Shown piece by piece: positions 10,291-20,249 of a stretch of DNA of 64,000 bases. Under the pieces are notes generated by a model. The model saw only the letters and a list, made by a program, of their open reading frames with translations. It had not been told where the DNA came from and did not search any database. How positions within the stretch are numbered: position 1 is the first letter of the stretch; the number at the start of each line of letters is the position of its first letter. Origin of the DNA: Lepidostoma basale (taxonomy: Eukaryota > Arthropoda > Insecta > Trichoptera > Lepidostomatidae); assembly GCA_022606425.2 (NCBI GenBank), contig JAHDVF020001222.1, forward strand, positions 558,001-622,000. Reading direction: 5' to 3'. Made by a program: the position numbers and the translations under genes.

Positions 10291-10420
10291 TATTTTATAT
10301 TTAAAAAAATAATAAAATAAAACTTGATAAATTGATTGGTTTTAAATACGAGGGATATGGGATATTCCTATCATTTCTCTAGCGTTATAAGATTTTTACG
10401 AACTTTTATTCAAATACTAA

Positions 10421-10625
10421 CTAAGCTAACTACCCATCACGCCGTCTCCCCGAAAGGGTAGGCAGAAAGAATGGACTGTCACACTTTAACCGATGCGGCA
10501 CTCCATCCTTCTCTTTTCGCCCCGCGGGAGATGCGGTGTGATGGGTTGCGAACCTCATCGCCACCAATAGGCATCTCTCGCGCACACTTCGATCGCAAAA
10601 CCCTCCACAAAATAAATCTAACACA
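10421..10625 (-). mobile_element. SINE with LINE-A-type 3' tail (SINE-A), minus strand
   Basis: On plus it starts ctaactacccatcacgccgt, then ctccccgaaagggtaggcag, the complement of the LINE-A terminus. After about 50 bp it departs from LINE-A and becomes a unique body (gcggcactccatccttctct, then gcgggagatgcggtgtgatg, then gcctattggtggcgatg in complement) shared with 16980-17190 and 41256-41380. The body contains GGTTCGCAACCC, one mismatch from a Pol III B box. Shared tail plus unrelated body is the signature of a SINE mobilised by a LINE partner. Confidence 0.7.
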
Positions 10626-10679
10626 AAATATATAAAATACGAGTACAATGATATAAAATAAATCAACTAAATAAAAATA

Positions 10680-11030
10680 ATTTATTCAAATACTTTTTCA
10701 AAATACAGACTGGAATTTTCCATTTTTCATCGCGCACACTGAGGATGAACTCGCTCGCACAAAATCAATTTCACGAATATTTTTCGTACCACGCGAAAAT
10801 AATAATCGGTTACTTCCTCCGGGGTAGGGATATCTTGGTCTCTCACTAGCTGAGAATGTAGGTCATTCTCCCTCCAAAATTTATTATCCCAAACTTCTTC
10901 TGGCGCTATGCAGCATTATCCGAGTAGGGGGCGCTTTAGAGCTTTGCAGTATTTCGAATTGCGGTACCTAGTTTATTTAACGAACTCTCTAAGAACCACG
11001 ACGAAAATATAAATGACAATACATTTTTTT
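10680..11030. other. Unassigned DNA
   Basis: No gene or repeat copy recognised. It is moderately GC-rich around 10730-10860 and 10900-10975. Confidence 0.3.
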
Positions 11031-11034
11031 TATA

Positions 11035-11240
11035 TACTTTGTATATACAACACTTATATTAATAAAATAAAATTACATAGACATGTTTCGGACAAACAGT
11101 TCTTTATAACATCTGTCAGATCATGTAAACAATTTTATAATATTTTTTAAAATGTATATTTACTGAAGAAGGACCGTTTGTCCGAAACATGTCCGTGTAA
11201 TTTTATTTTTTAATATAAGTATTGTATATACAAAGTATAT
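11035..11240. repeat. Foldback element with hammerhead-like core (ACATGT subfamily)
   Basis: Inverted arms contain tactttgtatatacaa and aaaattacatagacatgtttcggacaaac at left, and the complement at right. The plus-strand core at 11163-11188 is CTGAAGA, A, stem GGAC/GTCC, GAAAC followed by ATGT. The left-arm core has lost CTGAAGA but keeps the stem and GAAAC. Confidence 0.65.
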
Positions 11241-11464
11241 AAACAAGAAAAAGATAAATAAACCACCATAACAACACAAAGTATGGCGTATATAGAAGAG
11301 ACAATACAAATCATTAAAAATTAACAATATAATTGAATTTTGGATAGGAAGATTCTGATGAATATTTTTAGATTCACGCTGAAGGATGGGACTTTTTTTT
11401 GTATACAACAGGTCATTTGAACCCAATTCCTGTATACAAATGTTTTTTTTAGCTGTTATTTTGA

Positions 11465-11595
11465 TTATCATGATATGTGCTAGGTTGCTAATCTATCGCC
11501 ATGTGAATTATACATCAGACAATTACACTGCTTTCGCCAGGAATTAAACCCGTGACCATCGGTCTGGCAGTCATATCATATGCCATTCTGCCCCG
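11465..11595 (-). repeat. tRNA-derived SINE copy, minus strand
   Basis: Read on minus: ggcagaatggcatatgatat for the A-box side, then gggtttaattcctgg at the B-box side, and the body (acaattgtctgatgtata, then atggcgatagattagcaacc). It matches the head and body of the SINEs at 35136 and 26772 with more divergence. Confidence 0.65.
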
Positions 11596-12178
11596 AAGGT
11601 CGTCGAATCAAACACAGAACTTACAGAATCAAAAGAAATCTTGAGCTAGAAGTACTGATTGACCAGGAATCATTGGTGAGATTCTGTAAGTCTCAACGCC
11701 TACGGTGGACATAACACCGCAGACTATGTCCAGATGGGTGCCACACGAAAAAAGAACAAGAGGCATACTAGGACATAGGACATAGAGGATTCTTACCGCT
11801 TACCTGAAGCTGTTATAGGCGAACGGCGCCCTTCTTCAGTTTCGCTCATTCAATCCCTAGGCCCGTCCTTCGTCCATGCGGAACTTACGTTAGATAAAAT
11901 ATATGTTATAAATTAAGAGGAACCCTGGCAACACTTAATCTACTGCTATTTTCCAAGAGACAGACTAAGAAGAATATGGTCGAACAGCGTGAAGGAAACT
12001 GGAGAAACCTAGGGAATGAAGACGGATATTCAGGGACAAGAGCCAGTGGAAAACTGATGTGGAGGAAACCAAATCCCACACCGGGATGTAGCGCCGAGAA
12101 GAAGTCCTTAAACTACTTATGGAAATGAGCCACGAAACTGGCTAAAGAGTGGTATAGCGGTTCATTCTCTCCATCCAT
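11596..12178 (+). pseudogene. LINE C-terminal remnants
   Basis: Two degraded pieces. 11600-11765 reads LELEVLIDQESLVRF, then KSQRLRW. 11930-12120 reads KDGYSGT-like and DVEETKSHTGM followed by a stop and RREE. These fit the C-terminal region of RTE-like LINEs. 11800-11885 is the unassigned dispersed repeat also seen at 455-535. Confidence 0.5.
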
Positions 12179-12224
12179 CGCATAATGGTTTGTTAGTTAG
12201 TAAAATATAAATAATTAATACAAA

Positions 12225-12320
12225 TGAAAACGCCTGTTTTCTAAAAGTTATATTATATTTTATGTGTATGACTATTTCGCATGTTTTCTTCATTCGTATT
12301 AATTATTTAACATGGAGTTT
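12225..12320. repeat. Degenerate foldback remnant
   Basis: aattaatacaaatgaaaac, tctaaaagttatattatatt, atgactatttcgcatg, and cattcgtattaattattt parallel the better copies at 29290-29458 and 55945-56125. The ribozyme-like core is eroded. Confidence 0.4.
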
Positions 12321-12417
12321 TACAACATTGTTCAAGAAATAATAAGTAAAATATAATAAAATACTTGAACATAACATATATATTAATTTAATGCAGAGTT
12401 CATATTTAGATTTAAAA

Positions 12418-12480
12418 CACGTCATGATGCGCCCTCGAGGCGATTACATCACAAAAACGGCGCTTGAAAAGTTTGCATAT
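12418..12480 (+). mobile_element. LINE-C 3' terminus
   Basis: gatgcgccctcgaggcga, then cacaaaaacggcgcttg, matches the conserved LINE-C 3' end. Confidence 0.55.
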
Positions 12481-13539
12481 TATTATCTACATTATCTACA
12501 TATAAATAAAACTCAATGTCCCATCTGTGTGTCTCCTTCTTTCTCGGTGATTCCTGAGCTGATCCTTTTGAAATTTGGAGAATGGACTAAGTGGAATTCA
12601 GCGGTCGTCATAGGCATATTTTTGTTATTAATCGAGCTCTAATTAACTTTATAAATTAATCAATTAATTGAAAATTTTCGTAGTGCAAACGAATATAGAC
12701 CTTAATGTTCGTATCACCTGAGTATCAATCTTTTGAGTCTATATTCGTTTGACATGGTCTGGAGAGAATTCAGTCTCCATGTAATTTTGTGTAGTGGCAA
12801 CAATGTGTTTTTCTTTCTGACAGTCCAATATATTGCGTTTTACTTTGGGATGTATAATACTTAATACGTTTTACTTATTACGTACTAAAATAATTGGTTG
12901 TTTAATTGTTACAGTCTATTTTATTGGCATTATTTTAATGTACATTAATGCAGACAGGTAATTATGTTTCCAAATTTTGGCGAGTATAATTTTTACGCGA
13001 GTGTCATTTTGAGGTTATGAACGAAACTTTATTTTTTCGTGTGGCTGAAACTTATTCGTTTCTCTTACGTTCGACGGTGATTACTTAATGATATTCGTTT
13101 TCTAGAATTCTAGCCGTTCGATTGGTCACGTGGTCTCTGAACTGTCAATCTCTTTGTACGTCGTAATAATTTGTAGGTATGAAGTTTCGGTACTTTTAGG
13201 TTATGAAGTTTCTGGGATTAAAAATATTCAATGATAATTAAATTGCTTTCAGGTTATTTCAAAGGATGATAGCGAAAATATAAAATATTGGACGTCGAAG
13301 CTCTACAAGAATATGAAGAAACTTGCTTCCGTAAGTATAATATAATATTTATATTTCTAATTCATAAATATATTTTCAGTTTATTCTATTTTGCTGTTTT
13401 CTTTATACGCATACTTTGGTCAGGGAAATTGTTACATTACCACAGCAACGGTAAGAAAGTTCTAATGATATACAATATGAATTACAATATGAATGAATGA
13501 CACAATTCTTATGACTTTTTCCGTTTATTTCTAGGAAAA

Positions 13540-13690
13540 TAAAGTAACGGATCAGAGATGGGACGAAAATTACCGATGCAGCGTGCAAAATAACTTCGTT
13601 AAAATGGAATTAGATCAATCAAACAACGGATGATCAGTGAATTAGATGTACTCTGGAGTGGCGAATGAGAACCGGCTCATTTTTACATTA
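13540..13690 (+). pseudogene. LINE-F C-terminal module, copy 1
   Basis: ctaggaaaataaagtaacgg, then gatcagagatgggacg, gccgatgcagcgtg-like and ctctggagtggcgaatgaga match 17380-17645, where the coding sense is clear. It is highly decayed. Confidence 0.45.
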
Positions 13691-13999
13691 CACATAAGCT
13701 ACTTTTAGTAGTTTTCATTCATATATGAAAATTCCATTAATAATTTCAGGTAAGGTTTTTAAATTTACAGTTTATAGACAATAATTAAACACACTCCCTA
13801 TATCACATTTGCACAAAACATTCATATGTTTAGAGAAACAAAACTCTTGATTTTGTTGTCCATGAAATTCACATCAGAGCCAATAAAGTAAGTTTCTACG
13901 ATCGTGATTTCGCTGTTGTCACATGCACCTTTCATGACTAAAAACATTGTCAAAGCGCCCTTGAGGTGAGCTATTCACGAAAACGGCGATTATCAGTTC
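13690..13999 (+). repeat. LINE-C 3' UTR repeat, copy 1
   Basis: A stretch nearly identical to 15858-16361 (without the latter's coding insert), including tcacatttgcacaaaacatt, tcttgattttgttgtccatg, gagccaataaagtaagttt and ending in gcgcccttgaggtgagctat plus cacgaaaacggcgatta. A minus-strand copy lies at 17690-17835. Confidence 0.7.
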
Positions 14000-14424
14000 C
14001 GTAAGGTCAATGTTTATATTTTGGTATGTACAGGTTTAAATTTTGAATTAATTGGTTTATTTTGTTACATAAGAATATAGACAATTTATATGAAGGAGTC
14101 TGGTTGTAATGAATGCTTTTGTAAAAATTTTGTTATTTCTTTAGCACAATCATAACCGCATTGATTAGCATAGTTTTTGGTAGTTATTTTTGCCGTTCAG
14201 GTAATGTTTCTAAAATCTCCTGCATATAATATTAACACATTTCCAAATGGTCTGATGTTTCCACGCAACTCTTGCAATGCTCGATCAAGAGCCTCGAGTA
14301 TTTTTTTTAAATATACTGCTTAGTGAACACTTGGAATTCATTAATTGTATGGAAATTGAAAATTTGCCATATGCGCCTCTTCGATGTCCGCCTTATGCCA
14401 ATTCCAATATTTTTTTATTTTATT

Positions 14425-14570
14425 TCTAGGAAACAATATTAATTAATCAGAGATCGGAATGGAATCGGTCATATAGCAGGGACAACGGATGATAAGATGC
14501 ACCCTGAAGTAGCGGGCGAGAAACGGCTATACAACTGGCAGAATTTTGAATGGTATTGCGCTATATTATT
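14425..14570 (+). pseudogene. LINE-F C-terminal module, copy 2
   Basis: Preceded by cttatgccaattccaatat as in copy 3. Reads EWNRSYSRDNG-like codons with the pattern gatcggaatggaatcggtca, then gataagatgcaccctg and agcgggcgagaaacggcta. It aligns to 17380-17530. Confidence 0.45.
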
Positions 14571-15239
14571 AATGTTATTTAATTATTATGATTTTAATTA
14601 GTTATTTAAAATACAATTAATATGACATTTGATGAATTCAAACATAAAGGTGTTCTTTATACGCGTACTTTGATCAGGGAAATATTAAAATGACCACAGC
14701 AACGATAAGAAAGTTCTAATGATATACAATATCTATTTATTCGTTTTACTTACGTGTCATTTTAGGTTATGACGTTTCGTTGTGTAATAATTAGTTAATT
14801 GGTATAATCTATTTTAATAATGTTATTTTAATGTGAAATTGTTCTGGCAGGGCGAAAATCTATATCTTTGATATTAAGTTTTGATAAAATAATTGCCTGG
14901 TTGTGAGAGACCACTGGTCTAATGGGGATATTTTTGTATTGGGATTGAAATTATTTTGTTAATGAGCCATATTGGTGCATCTGCATGTTGCAATTCTTAT
15001 TTACTTTCCATTCCACTGAGTAATTCCAGCAGCACACATACCCAAATACACTATGAGTTACTTCAGCTGTTTTAGTTTTTCTCTGAAAACAAATGCTGTG
15101 ATAGGTAAACATATCCTTATATGCAGCATTAGCTGCCTCAGTTGGAAGATTCCAGTAATATTAACCATTTTTGACCATTAAATTCTACATTATGCTGAGA
15201 TTTAAAATATTCAAAGATAATTAAATTGCTTTCAGGTTA

Positions 15240-15380
15240 TTTCATTTGCTTGAGGATGGGGAAGACAACGCAGAAGATAATGGATTGCGCATGTGCAGAG
15301 GATGGGGAAAACAACGCAGAAGATACTGGAGTTCGCATGTCCAGAGGATGGATCCCACACCTCGATATATGCGTAAGAAT
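15240..15380 (+). repeat. Short tandem duplication of a LINE tail
   Basis: gaggatggggaagacaacgc, agaagataatgg ... is followed about 59 bp later by gaggatggggaaaacaacgc, agaagatactgg, then SHVQRMDPTPR. The phrase RxxHVQRM is typical of LINE C-termini. One duplication created two copies of the HVQRM segment. Confidence 0.5.
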
Positions 15381-15394
15381 ATAGATAATTTATG

Positions 15395-15890
15395 TTTACT
15401 ACTCCATGATACATTCTCATCTGTCTTACCTTTCCTGTATTTGGGGCTTTATTAGAAAGAAGAAAGCTACTGAGATTCAGGTGATCCAAAATCAGGCTGT
15501 TAGAAATATTTTCCGTCTACCGTGGTACACTCATGTAAGGGCCCTATATTCTCAGACGAAAATAATTCCATTTCAAATCCATCCAAAATTAGAGATCACT
15601 AAAACTATACTACAAATAATAAAGTCATCAACGCACTCTAATACTCGACCAATATTCAATACGGACGTACACCAACATGATGCGCGCTCACAGAATAAGA
15701 AGCATTGCGTTCAACTAGATTCGGTGTAAAATCCTTACAATTTATAGCCTCTACAGAATTTAATAAACTCCCTAATGATTTAATAATGATGTCGAACCAA
15801 AAACTTCAATCTGATCAACTTAAAAGTAATTTTTACATTACATTTTTACATTTTTACATTTTTACATTACACATAAGCTACTTTTAGTAG
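15395..15890 (+). pseudogene. Jockey-type LINE C-terminal fragment
   Basis: 15406-15729 encodes MIHSHLSYLSCIWGF, then EIQVIQNQAVRNIFRLPW, and VRALYSQTKIIPF; 15705-15887 continues in another frame with RFGVKSLQFIASTEFNKLPN and DLI. The pattern (HSHLxYxxxIWG ... LQxxQNxAxRxIF ... YxxxxIxPF ... xxFNxLPxxI) is the region after the RT palm in jockey-clade elements. One frameshift near 15710. It ends in poly(TTTTACA). Confidence 0.75.
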
Positions 15891-16361
15891 TTTTCATTCA
15901 TATATGAAAATTCCATTATTAATTTCAGGTAAGGTTTTTAAATTTACAGTTTATAGACAATAATTAAGCACATTCCCAAACGTGTCACCTACATATCTGA
16001 ATTTTGTGTTGCTCGGGCTTTCACAGTAGTAGGTTCGTCCGCCTGAAATATGCTTCCTGCACGCCTCAGATGCATTGACAATCCGACAGACTTTAAATAT
16101 CACCTAAAAACCCACCTTTTCGCATAAAATGTTAACAACGGTTGTCTGTATATCAATAAACAATATTATATCACATTTGCACAAAACATTCATATGTTTA
16201 GAGAAACAAAATTCTTGATTTTGTTGTCCATGAAATTCACATCAGAGCCAATAAAGTAAGTTTCTACGATCGTGATTTCGCTGTTGTCACATGCACCTTT
16301 CATGACTAAAAACAATGTCAAAGCGCCCTTGAGGTGAGCTATTCACGAAAACGGCGATTAT
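15858..16361 (+). mobile_element. LINE-C 3' end, copy 2 with coding remnant
   Basis: 15995-16130 reads EFCVARAFTVVGSS, then MLPARLRCIDNPTDFKYHLK and THLF, the usual end of CR1/L2-like ORF2 (AxxxWNxLPxxLRxxxxxxxFKxxLKTHLF). The 3' UTR follows and ends in gcgcccttgaggtgag, then cacgaaaacggcgatt. This copy ties the orphan repeat at 13690-13999 to LINE-C. Confidence 0.7.
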
Positions 16362-16365
16362 ACAA

Positions 16366-16545
16366 ATTAAACAAACAAACAAACCATCACGCCGTTTCCC
16401 CACAGGGGTAGGCAGAGAGAATGGACCATAACACTACTCTATCCTGGCAAACCTCTCTAGCTTCCTCCACATTCATACAACGAGTCATACACGCATGTCG
16501 ATTCCTCCGACTTCTAACATGACCAACCTTTAAAATCTGATTAGT
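16366..16545 (-). mobile_element. LINE-A 3' fragment with variant (GTTT)n tail
   Basis: It begins with aaacaaacaaacaaaccatc, then acgccgtttccccacagggg. The tail is (GTTT)n on the coding strand, not (GTTA)n, as also at 25430-25446. Coding complement matches MTRCMNVEEAREVC and LKVGHVRSR. Confidence 0.7.
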
Positions 16546-16979
16546 TTAATTAATTTGACAAATTAATCAAATTAATCAGATTAAAAGGTTTTATTTGTTT
16601 TATCGTTTTTGTAAAGAATTTTGACAGGTGTAGAAATAAATTTTTCATTTGTTCCAATAACAATTTGAATAATTTCTTCAATATTATTTTTAAGTTCTTG
16701 CTGGTTAAGTGCCTTATTACAGATAATTTAAAAAATGGTGGATACGTGTAACATAAATTAAATAAACACAAAAGTCCGGATTGTCCAAGTCAACATGTGC
16801 AACATCGAAAAAAACATTATGTGTTATTACATTATGTGCTAAATTAAAAAACAGTGGATACGTGGAACATATTATAAATTAAATAGACAATATGTGCACC
16901 GTCTAAAAAGAACATTTTGTGTAAAATTATTTTTATTTTGTTATTTTATTTTATATCATTGTATTTTATATTATTTGTT

Positions 16980-17190
16980 TTAGATTTATTTTGTGGGTGT
17001 TGGACGATCGAAGTGTGCGCGGGAGATGCCTATTGGTGGCGATGAGGTTCGCAACCCATCACACCGCGCCTCCCGCGGGGCGAAAAGAGAAGGATGGAGT
17101 GCCGCATCAGTAAAAGTGTGACAGTCCATTCTCTCTGCTTACACTTTCGGGGAGACGGCGTGATGGTTAGTTAGTTAGTTAGTTAATTTG
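16980..17190 (+). mobile_element. SINE-A, plus-strand copy
   Basis: Body: gatcgaagtgtgcgcggg, atgcctattggtggcgatga, then GGTTCGCAACCC (17046-17057, B-box-like), gcgcctcccgcggggcga and gaaggatggagtgccgca. Tail from about 17118: cagtccattctctctgctta, then ttcggggagacggcgtga and TGG(TTAG)n. The tail can be translated as QSILSAYTFGETA, the LINE-A C-terminus. Confidence 0.7.
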
Positions 17191-17379
17191 ACAAATTAGC
17201 CTAATTATTATTATGCATATAGCATGAACCGCCTTTTATATGAAGAATATCTCCAGCAAACAAGTGAAAAACAGTTGTAATTCATTCATTGTATGGAAAT
17301 TTAAATTTTGCCTTATGCGCCTCTTCGGTGTCCGCCTTATGGCAATTCAAATTTTTTTTTTTTAATTCCAGGGCCCAAA

Positions 17380-17645
17380 ATTGATGAATCAAAGATCGGA
17401 CAAAAGTTGCCGATGCAGCGTGTAAAATAACTAATGTTTAAATGGAATGGGATCGGTCATAAAGCAAGGACAACGGGTGATAAGATCTTCTGGCCTGGAG
17501 TGGCGAAAGAGAAACAGCTACACAAATTCTGGCAGATCACAAGCAAGATGGTCTGATGACATTAAACGAGTGGCAGGAGGTCAATGGCGCAGAGCGGCGA
17601 GGGATAGAGAGTTGTGGAAGTCGGGAAGGGAGGCTTATGTATAAT
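17380..17645 (+). pseudogene. LINE-F C-terminal module, copy 3
   Basis: 17447-17644 encodes a tail with RSQARWSDDIKRVAGGQWRR and AARDRELWKSGREAYV, the well-known terminal segment of an RTE/CR1-like ORF2 (RPxxRWxDDIxRxAGxxWxxxAxDRxxWxxxxEAY). Upstream codons align to copies 1 and 2 in shifted frames. The RT core is absent. Confidence 0.7.
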
Positions 17646-17689
17646 AGTATTATCATCTATATTACTTTTCCAAGCAACGGACTCGCAGT

Positions 17690-17835
17690 GCCGAAATCAC
17701 GATCGTAGAAACTTACTTTATTGGCTCTGATGTGAATTTCATGGACAACAAAATCAAGAGTTTTGTTTCTCTAAACATATGAATGTTTTGTGCAAATGTG
17801 ATATAATATTGTTTATTTGATTATTAAATTTCATA
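17690..17835 (-). repeat. LINE-C 3' UTR repeat, inverted copy
   Basis: cgaaatcacgatcgtagaaa, cttactttattggctctgat and ctctaaacatatgaatgttt are the complement of 13800-13920 and 16170-16290. Confidence 0.65.
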
Positions 17836-18085
17836 TAAAATATTCAAAAAATACTTTTTCAATTACATTAGTAATATGTATTCAAGTTTAAAATTCACAG
17901 CGAGTTTGCTTGGATTGAAACATTGTTTTATAGATATAGACACACATTTTTGCATCCATACACATGTCATTTAATCCAATAAATAAACTAATTGATATTG
18001 AACTTCAATTGTATTTGTTGAATATATATTGGATTTATTTATATACTCGAATTTAGCAATAGCGAAGCGTTGCCGGGTCAGCTAG

Positions 18086-18400
18086 TTGTTATTATAAAAT
18101 GTATACAGTTCACCTGTGTAATGAGTCCGATTACATTCATCTCGAGGCCGTAAGACAACAATACTTGCTTATTTTATAATCGTGTTTACGCCAAAAATAT
18201 TAATCACATTCTTATCAACGATTGTCGCCATAAATAACGTAGTAGATAATTAGAAATTACTATTTTTAGAGCTCTGTTATGTGCCAAACCGGCAAGCACG
18301 CATGTATTTTATTCAATTCCCATTGTGGAATGAACTTAGATCAATACAATCATCAATTAAACTTTCGTGTGAAGCACTTAATTTGTGGTATGATATTATC
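18086..18400. other. Unassigned AT-rich DNA
   Basis: No gene recognised. The right end (gtgaagcacttaatttgtgg) is the start of the following foldback family and is shared with 58038. Confidence 0.3.
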
Positions 18401-18605
18401 GAATACAATAATTAAAACTTGTAAAATTTGTATATAAACCATTTTATTCGTTAACAACAATCGGGTTCGCTCCCGCCGGAGCTTCGTCAAGGTAACAGAA
18501 TATACTGATATTCTGTTACCCTGAAGAAGCTTCGGCGGAAGCGAAACCGGTTAGTGTTAATAAGGAATAAAGTCGTTTATATACAGATTTTACAAGTGTA
18601 TTATT
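18368..18605. repeat. Foldback element with two hammerhead-like cores
   Basis: Arms run ataaaccattttattcgtta to ggtaacagaatata at left, and the inverted equivalent at right. Right core (plus, 18521-18547): CTGAAGA, A, 5-bp stem GCTTC/GAAGC, GAAACCGG. Left core (minus, 18465-18490): TTGACGA, A, GCTCC/GGGAGC stem, GAACCCG. The stems differ from the other families but keep pairing. A half copy with the same flank is at 58030-58165. Confidence 0.65.
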
Positions 18606-18739
18606 ATTATATTTAACCATAAATTAGTCATTTAATAATCTCCATCATAAAACAAATACATCTCAACCCTTTATCAGCCACGAACTATTCCTTTTTTTTT
18701 CTAAACACTATCGTTGACGGTTTTAAAACATTAATCAAT

Positions 18740-19395
18740 TCCTTCGTCGTGTCCCGACTAAATTACTGCAATGTAGTCTACGCCAATCTCCCCAAACAGC
18801 AAACAAATAAACTCCAGTCTGCATTCAATGCAGCAGCAAGACTGAAAAGTGGTGTGCCAAAGAGTTGTCACATAACACAGCATCTTAAGGAGCTCCACTG
18901 GCTGAAATGTCCAGAAAGGATACAATACAAGCTTAGCTCGGCGGTCTATAAGGTGTTGCATGGAATGGCACCAGCTTATAAATCTGAACTCTGCATCAAC
19001 GAGAACCTGAATGCCAAACAGTCTACATTGCGATCAGCTAAGTCTTCTTCGATCGGTAGATTGACTGTGCCACTGTCCAAGCACAAACTTTGGCGACCGA
19101 GCATTCGCGGTAGCCGGCCTTTCAGCATGGAACAATCTTCCAGCAGACCTTGAGTGCATAGATAATCAGTCAGAGATCGAGACTCAAAACGCACCTTTTC
19201 AAATTATCATTTCCTGATAAGTAGGAAGGGCTGATCGACTACGTCAGGTGCAGCCCTCGTACTAAATATGTTTATTATTTTTATTTTTATCTAGTTCATA
19301 AAACCGAGCATTTTCTACAGCGCCCTTGACATGAGTAATTCATAAAAATGGCGCTCTATAAATTATCCAATTTATTATTATTATTACCGAAAATA
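18740..19395 (+). mobile_element. LINE-C copy (CR1/L2-like), 5' truncated
   Basis: Coding part 18749-19153 plus a frameshifted end (FQHGTIFQQTLSA-like, TFSNYHFLISRKG) and a 3' end at 19320-19390: cagcgcccttgacatgagta, aaaaatggcgctctataa, then (TTA)n. It links the conserved LINE-C 3' end to its ORF. Confidence 0.75.
18749..19153 (+). pseudogene. LINE-C reverse transcriptase C-terminal fragment
   Basis: Encodes the region downstream of the RT palm: SRLNYCNVVYANLPKQ, LQSAFNAAARL, LKELHWLKCPERIQYKLSSA, VYKVLHGMAPAYKSELC and LRSAKSSS. This is the classic LINE pattern SRLDYCNxLxxxLP ... LQxxxNxAARL ... LHWLPxxxRIxYKLxxxxYKxLHGxAPxYLxxL. About 135 residues of a roughly 900-residue ORF remain; palm motifs are lost. 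A frameshift near 19110-19150 breaks the FGDRAFAVAGPSAWN segment that is intact at 21506-21805. Confidence 0.8.
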
Positions 19396-20090
19396 GTACA
19401 CTATAAGTGACGGGAATAAACATGTATCTAAATCCTGGGTTAGGTTAGTGTTCCTTTAAATTCTGTCTTAATTATTGTTTACGCCCGTCGCATTGACAAA
19501 ATGACCTAATTTCGAACGAGACTTCGCGAAGATTGGGTTGAATTGTGATAAATAACAGAAATAACATTATTTTGGGAACGCCCTATGCCATAAGATGGGA
19601 TAGGCAAGATATTCAGTAAATTTTACATAAAATTCAGGAGTGCGAGAATCAAAATTTATAGAGAAAGTAAGCGAAAGAAATTTTCCAGTTGGTCCACGCT
19701 CTCTTTACAAGATATAATGTATTTTTTTCTCTCTCAAGATTGAACACAAAAAGTACGTGATCGAATTCAGCCCACTTCAGCGCTGCGTACGCAGAATCAG
19801 CTTCGGCTTTGAACTACATTTTACATTTTAAATTACGGTTTAACGCCAAACGGTCATCTTACTAATTACAGCGGGCTTGAAGCCAGACTCCGAGGGCGAG
19901 GTCGCCTGAGGTGGGTAGCTATTTAGCTCGGACCGATTTGCGGAAAATCAAGGAGATATAATTCGATTGATGGATACATGGAAACATCCCAAATTTCATT
20001 AAACCGAGTACACGAATAGCTCGCGCGGGACGTGTAATAGAAAGCGTTCATATAATAGAAAATATTTACTTTCGGCTATATTCGCCATCA
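19396..20090. other. Unassigned DNA
   Basis: No element identified. 19860-20030 is GC-richer (ccgagggcgaggtcgcctga; agctcgcgcgggacgtgt) and appears single-copy, so it may be host intergenic or intronic sequence. Confidence 0.3.
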
Positions 20091-20099
20091 TTTTGTGTT

Positions 20100-20205
20100 A
20101 TGGATTAAAAAAACATTGTATTTTCACTTTTTTATTGCAATTTTCACAAATATGTTTCGGGACACAGACGCCCTTCTTCAGTGTGGAAATTTTAGCAGTA
20201 TGATA
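20100..20205 (-). repeat. Foldback half with hammerhead-like core
   Basis: Minus core at 20154-20181: CTGAAGA, A, stem GGG/CCC around cgtctgtgt, GAAACAT. The outside flank cacttttttattgcaatttt matches 57232-57245 (cactttattgcacttttcac), so these two belong to one subfamily. Confidence 0.6.
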
Positions 20206-20249
20206 AAACAAACCAATCAACAAAACTTGTGTCAGACCGATAATGACAC

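Larger units (their letters stand above)
12895..15250. repeat. Diverged direct duplication inside the Helitron-like block
   Basis: Ordered similar segments recur: ttattttaatgtacatta (12925) and ttattttaatgtgaaatt (14824); gtcattttgaggttatga (13002) and gtcattttaggttatgac (14755); tacgcatactttggtcaggg (13405) and tacgcgtactttgatcaggg (14660); aagaaagttctaatgatata (13452) and again at 14708; ataattaaattgctttcagg (13233 and 15216). The unit is roughly 1.2-1.3 kb and heavily diverged. Confidence 0.55.
12495..18085 (+). mobile_element. Putative non-autonomous Helitron with internal duplications
   Basis: The left edge is A|TCTACATATAAATAAAA followed by ctcaatgtcccatctgtgtg, similar to insect Helitron 5' ends that start with TC. 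The right edge is a small hairpin (GCAAT ... GTTGC) followed by CCGGGTCAGCTAG|T at 18082-18086, the CTRR end with 3' T expected for Helitrons. No Rep/helicase coding region is visible. The interior holds diverged duplicates and LINE pieces. The two ends may belong to different elements, so the full span is inference. Confidence 0.5.
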
